Shown here in pieces: positions 58,261-64,000 of a stretch of 64,000 nucleotides of DNA. Location of the stretch: positions 3,844,001 through 3,908,000 of the forward strand of contig NC_083563.1 in assembly GCF_019925205.1 (NCBI RefSeq). Direction: 5' to 3'. The position numbers and the translations under genes were made by a program. This DNA is from Metopolophium dirhodum (Eukaryota; Arthropoda; Insecta; Hemiptera; Aphididae). The notes under the pieces are model-generated. The model had not been told where the DNA came from. It saw only the letters and a program-made list of their open reading frames with translations, and did no database searches. The stretch's first letter is position 1, and the number at the start of each line of letters is the position of its first letter.

Positions 58261-61200
58261 TGTTATAAGTGAGCGCAACAAGTAATAGAGCTAACCGAGT
58301 TTTTATGAACTATGCACTAGCAGCCGCGAACAAATAGTTAAACTAGTAATTATTAGTAGTTTCAATTTAAAACCATAAAAATTACAAATATTTTATTTTA
58401 TTACGTTTTAACAAGCAATACCTGAAAAACCTTCTGTTGTTGATCTAACATAAAAATAATAATCTAAGCTAAAATACTGACAATTTGACGCGGAGTCCTC
58501 GTCGAATTACGTGTATATATAATATGTAGACACTATGAACAGTAAAAAGTCTTCTGTAAGCCGACGCAGTGATAAAACAGTATTCTAACCTTATTCTCTA
58601 TAAGACTTTGTTGAAGCCTTTTGAACGGTCGTCTATTAGAGGTTTTTATTGCATTAACGTTATCAAAGTACATTACGATTAAACGAATATGAGAGAATAC
58701 CTACTACAGCAGTTTTGTATTAAATAAAAATCGCCAAAATCAAATTTGAATGTTTTGAATATTTCTGATTTATGTTTGATGTGTAGCCCAATGCAAACAA
58801 TTGACATATGATAATAATGGGTCTGTATGACTATCCGAAATAGGGGGGGGGGGGGGGAATTATAGACAACTTTGAAAAGCAGTACATTTTGTTTAATTTC
58901 GTTCCTATAATACATCCATCGTCAAATATTTGCTGTTTTTTTTTTGTTGTGTAATCCCTGACTTTATTTGTCAACTTATAACACTTAGAAACGTCACACA
59001 CACGCACTGTATGTTTTAAAACGAAATAACTGTACAGTTTATGTGTATATTATGCATAAAGGTTCTTGCCATAGCCGCCACTTACTATTTGATGGTTTTT
59101 TGACGATTTATTATTATACAATTTTCGTACACAAATATATATATATAGTGTATATATATATATATGGTGGTCAATAGTATAATATTTTGTGAGGGGAAGG
59201 CCATAGAAAAGTAGTATGTTTTGCTGTTCATAGATCTCGCATAGATTGTTATATATAAAAATATCATCTATATAAAAAATATTCCACTAATAAAGCTAAA
59301 GCTAGGTTACGGCTAGAGCTAGTATTATAAAAGAAAAAAAACATTTTTATTAACTTAATTTCATCCGATTATTTTTTATTATCATTTAATATTATGCTTC
59401 TAGTACAATAGATTTGCGAAATAAGGTTTCAAAATATTATTGTACCATTAAAAATTGTTGACATAAATAAAAATTACATATTCAAAAAACACTTTTGATA
59501 TAAGATCGAATGTACAAGAAGCGCAAAAGAGTTATTTCTTTAAATTATTATAACTCCATTTTCAAAAAAAAATCTCTTTAACTTACACCGTAATTAGACT
59601 GTGGTCGAGAACTTGACATAATACATCAAAGATGACTCAAACTGATGGGGAAACACAAATACCAAATTAGTATTTTTTTTTAAATGACAGTGATTCTACA
59701 CAATTCAGACTCACACCAATAATATTATTGAACAAAAATCTTACATCTATGAAATGTTTAAGATTTTAGATTTATTTTAAGTTATTCCCAATTGACATTT
59801 GTTAATATTTTATAACTAAATTTAAAAAAAAAAACATTTAAAAATATTAAGACATGTAATAAAATTATTAAGAGACAAACTCGAGATAAAAATATATTAT
59901 GTTAGTACATGTATCACAAGACGCTGATCAAGCCAATTTGTTGGTAGTAAATTTACTACCTATTAACATAAAATTAAGATCTGAAACTCCACCTCAATAT
60001 ATTATGTTAGTAGACTATTATAGCATTACACTAACTATGTATAGGATCTAACTCAGCCACATTATACTTTATCACTAGGATTTATATGTAGGTAATCGAT
60101 ACCATCGATTTTATTTCTTTAAACTTAAATATTAAAACAAAATGAAAACTATATTAATTGCGTAAGTATTTTACTCGGAGATATCATTATATCATAAGAT
60201 ATAAGCTACATACTTAAATATTTATTTTCAAGAAAAAAAATGTATTGACTCTATGAAAATAGTTAAGTTTATTGCAATTAATTTAATATATAATTTCCTT
60301 TACGGTAAGTTTTAATTGAAGTCAAAAGTTTTCATTTGTTTATAATAAAATTTTGTTTACTTAGAGTTTATCACGAGAAAGCAAAATGACATATGAGTGA
60401 ATGCAATTAATTAATATATTGTTGAGATCTTGAATATATTAAAACATACAATATAAATTATGTAAAGGGAAAAATAAATATGACTTCTAACTTATTTACT
60501 TACTGAACATTTGTAATACAATAACAATTTAAATAATAATATTTTGGTATTATATCATTTACTGTACAATATCACGTATATTTTATATATGCGCATAGTA
60601 AATTGTAAATGGGTAAACTCATATAGTTCCTTTTTAGATCATATTAAATATTTAACCAATATTAAAATATACTCTATGTATATTTTGATAATCAAACCAA
60701 ATTCAAAAATATTTTTTTCAAATTTGATATGAATTCTTACCTAGATCGTATTAGGTACGTGAAATTAAAATACGAAATAATTTGCTACCCTTTTCAGAGT
60801 ATCGATCTTTACTCTAATTCAAAATTTTGCATGAGTAAAAAAAGATGTAAATGCTATAAACTTCATTCCCCAGATGACTGATACCAATTTATTATAAAAG
60901 AAAGTAATTGCTATTTTTAGAAACAAAAATCGATTTACTTTTAATTAGTCTTGAATATTGGATATACACTGAACGATATTATGTAAAACTGTTCAAAAAA
61001 AAAAAATAATAATAAAAATTGAATCCCACTGTGTTGGGTAGTTATATTTCGGTCGCATCCGTTGGGATACAACGTCACGAGAATTACATTAGTAAGGTCA
61101 CATGAGTAGATATATTCAGTATGTGTTCAATTTTCTCTTTTATTTAATAATACAATTTATTTTAAATTCTGATAAAAAACCCGAATTCCACTATACATGT

Positions 61201-62065
61201 TCTGATTTAAACAATTACCTATTTGTCATTTTGTTCGTTCAAGTCAAGTTTTAAAATCTGCATTAAGTTCCTATCGATTGTTACTTTTGCTATTATAATA
61301 ACTAATGTAAATATTAAATGATTGTCCTAAAATATCCAGTACCAAGTAACCAGTAACTTATACCAAAAATACATAGGGTACCTGTATTAGTTTTCCCTCT
61401 TCGTTCAGGATGTACATATTAGCAAAATCTAATAAAACTCACAATTTATTATTGTGGTATTAGGTATAATAAATAGTATTAGGTTTAATCGCGATCAAAT
61501 CAAAATAATATTGAAATACCTCAATAAAATGAAAAATGAAAATAATAATTTTAATTAATAATAAAATAATAAAAGAAGAACAAAAATAATAATCGATTGA
61601 AAAAATAATTCTTTTTTTAGAGGAGTGACTTAAATTTATTATTTTATGTGTAATAGTTTTTAAATTTAACACATTTACTTCATAAATATGTTTTAAGAAT
61701 AATATTTGTATAACAAAGTATAAATAAAATGTATATAATATAAGAAACAAAATTAGACGGGTGTAAAAAAACATAAGTGGACTTCCAAATTGTATTTTTC
61801 CATATCTTCGCTTTCCTAACGTAGTGTACGAATAATATTAAAAACATTGTCACAGTGGTGAATATTGTGGTCACGGAATATTATTTTAATAAAAAGAAGA
61901 ACAACCGTGGAAATCACTTGTTTAGAATCAGGTGACCATCGGAAAGTATTTTACAATGGCTTATTGATTTTCGCGGTAGCCCGTGATAATCATAAGCTCG
62001 TTTTCTGCCGGGAGGACCGATGATCAGAAAAAAATATATACTCATACGTATACGCAATAATAAAA

Positions 62066-62066
<1 letters not shown>
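58261..62066. other. AT-rich DNA, no gene recognised
   Basis: Long AT-rich stretch with TA tracts at 59135-59165. The frame at minus 61460-61774 (104 codons) is phenylalanine/isoleucine-rich, as chance frames in AT-rich DNA are, and has no other support. Confidence 0.55.

Positions 62067-62095
<29 letters not shown>
62067..62095. repeat. AAT microsatellite
   Basis: AAT repeat of about nine units next to A runs. Confidence 0.95.
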
Positions 62096-62098
<3 letters not shown>

Positions 62099-62452
62099 TC
62101 GCAATATAATAGTGTTATATAGCCACCAAAAGCTGATGTAACACATGTTCGAACAAACGATTCGGCGCGTTTGCCGATCACAATGCTCTCTGAAAAACAA
62201 TATATTACACTATGATATTATATGCACTATGGAGGGCCCCCGTGGTTTTTTCCTACTGCTTCGACGTCGACCAAACCAGCTAGCGGCCCTGCGAAATTGG
62301 GTTACACAACTTACACGGCAGGCAGATGAAAATCAGCATTTTCGTCACCATGTGCGCGTTGTCCGTGTCGCACGAAATTGACGATCGGTCAATGTAACAA
62401 AACATGTTAATGTAAATTTCACGCATTCCCACCATTGAGTGATCTGATTTTA

Positions 62453-62662
62453 ATGACTTTAGACGCACGCGGTTTTCAAAAATTAAAACTCAATTGTGGG
62501 TCGAGTATACGGGGCAAATATTATTACACCGTTATTGTTTTCGTAACAATTTTTCCACAAATTATAGTGACCTTATTTGAAATTTATTCGGCTCGTTTTT
62601 ATCCGGATGGGGTTAATTTATCGATCTACTATTACAAATTGTTTGAAAGCCACTTCCCGTGA
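62453..62662 (+). CDS. small ORF with one hydrophobic segment, possible membrane-protein exon
   Basis: ATG at 62453 opens 69 codons to a TGA. It lies in a GC-balanced patch (62130-62690) between AT-rich flanks. After a mixed N-terminus (MTLDARGFQKLKLNCGSS) comes a hydrophobic stretch (YYYTVIVFVTIFPQIIVTLF) long enough for one membrane helix, then EIYSARFYPDGVNL. The order of a short cytoplasmic start followed by a helix reminded me of the first exon of insect odorant receptors, but the likeness is loose and no good splice donor precedes the stop. A second frame, 62145-62381 (78 codons, ATG), lies just upstream. It could equally be a gene fragment or chance. Confidence 0.22.
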   Translation: MTLDARGFQKLKLNCGSSIRGKYYYTVIVFVTIFPQIIVTLFEIYSARFYPDGVNLSIYYYKLFESHFP

Positions 62663-64000
62663 AACTCGTGGACAGTATATTTTTCCGATGATTCCTATGA
62701 TATTAAATCAATAATTATTTTAATATAGTAAAAAGTGTACGCTTTATGGTTTATCTTATAATGAGGTGTAATTACAATAAGTGCAAAATAATAATACTAT
62801 GATATCCATGTAACATAATATTGTGTTCTATATACATATGTGTAGTCGTGTGAACTATAATATTATAGAGCAAGGCATTAAATAATAAATAATTTAATAT
62901 TATCTATTTGTATAAACAGATTTGTTGTGTAAATGTTGTTATATTAGTATACGATCGAATATTGTACGAGTAGTTAAATATTATATTAACTATATTGTAA
63001 TAAATTATTTATAATAATTTTAATATATTATTTTGCTTTTAATTTTCATTCAGGTTGTCAATTTTTTTCAACCACTACAGCTTAGAACTTTGAATGTTAA
63101 TTTTTAATAAGCTACAAGTTAAATATTCAATATTAAGTTATTCACTGTAAAAACCGTCGAAAACATGAAAAAAATGAACCTTTACTCAAATATAGAATTA
63201 TAATTATATTAAAGTATTTACATTTATACATTTTTTTATTAAAAATAATCATATTTTATAATATTAAAATACTGTAAATACCTATGTATATATTATTATA
63301 ATAAATGATTACGTCAAAAAAGTATTTAAATATATATTATAATGCTTTATGGTATAATTTGTTATATACATATAAATTATATACAATAAAATATATACTA
63401 ACGTTTTAATTGGTTTCTACTTGCTGATGACATCAGAGTCTTGCGTAACCCAAAACACTTTGATTTGGTATAACATCTGAATTTTCGAGAGAAAAAACTA
63501 TTTAATAAATTTTAAAATTACATTCTTACATGATATATTTTAATGAATTACCTACCGACTTTTTACTTTTTAGTAATCATTGTTCAGTTACATGTAACTG
63601 AAATGAACATGAAATTGTATGAAATCATATCATGGTATTGAATTAATAACAATGAAAATGTAAAATTAATTATTTACATTACAGTGGCGTGTTTTAATAA
63701 TTTTTCAGGGGAAATTAAAAAAAAAAAATCCAAATTTCATAAAAAAAAAACTAACATCATATTTGATGCTCTATACAGATAACTACAGTATAGTTGGATG
63801 TAATAAATAGTTAAACCTTAAAAATAAAGAACGATATTGTATGCAATTTCAAAACTAAAAATAAAATGTAACTTTATAAAAACACTTGGTAACTACTTAT
63901 TTTAAAACAGTTAATTAATTAAATTAACAAAATCAATTTGACATCAATCATTAGAATGTCTCCTTAGATTATCTTATTCGCATAGGTATTTATAACGATA
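62663..64000. other. AT-rich DNA, no gene recognised
   Basis: Background sequence to the end of the window. CAGTGGCGTG at about 63684 resembles the start of some DNA transposons, but no partner end was seen. Confidence 0.55.

Noticed and set aside
61460..61774. 104-codon minus frame rich in Phe/Ile/Leu
   Set aside because: Composition is what AT-rich non-coding DNA gives; no start context, no splice sites, no family.

Overview
The window is insect nuclear DNA, most likely from an aphid (Hemiptera). It is strongly AT-rich, full of TAGGTA/ACCTA-type words and ATAATATTAT palindromes. It carries AT, AC, CT and AAT microsatellites, polypyrimidine/AG splice acceptors and GTAAGT/GTGAGT donors, and it has insect-type hAT miniature elements and a tRNA-derived SINE family. 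No bacterial operon, plasmid, phage or CRISPR structure is present. The species assignment rests on base composition and my memory of aphid repeats; no database was searched.

The window is gene-poor. The only long single-exon reading frame I trust is at 50937-51560 (+). It encodes a 207-residue acidic protein with an internal 60-residue-period duplication and an arginine-rich, cysteine-containing C-terminus. A strong splice acceptor lies just upstream. Immediately downstream is an anomalous GC-rich block of about 1.2 kb holding three 108-110 bp tandem units, and then three 76-77 bp AT-rich units. Several weaker exon candidates were read from splice signals. The best is a signal-peptide exon on the minus strand at 30667-30840. 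Others are minus-strand exons near 3.7-4.0, 5.7-5.8, 36.3-36.5 and 39.7-39.9 kb, small ORFs at 38.9, 47.9 and 62.5 kb, and a possible 27-nt microexon at 54252-54278.

Mobile DNA is the best-supported content. There is a hAT-like MITE at 34749-35301 with an 18-bp perfect terminal inverted repeat and a perfect 8-bp target duplication; it sits inside an older repeat whose uninterrupted counterpart lies at about 33.75-34.23 kb. A second hAT-like MITE at 25692-26048 is packed with GATA motifs. A 114-bp element at 26124-26237 has 11-bp inverted termini and TTA flanks. A tRNA-Ser-like SINE family has copies at 19.3 and 21.9 kb and a 3' fragment at 26.5 kb, and two Charlie-type hAT remnants are visible. 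An aphid-type interspersed repeat recurs at about 14.7-15.8, 33.7-34.2, 34.7-35.6 and 53.3-53.6 kb.

The rest alternates between very AT-rich DNA, probably intergenic or intronic, and a few CpG-rich blocks (about 1-3.4, 11.2-11.7, 17.3-18.0, 24.9-25.7, 43.2-43.8, 51.6-52.8 and 56.2-58.2 kb). These could be promoters or 5' exons but prove nothing by themselves. No tRNA, rRNA or recognisable conserved protein family was found, and no new multi-gene system could be demonstrated.
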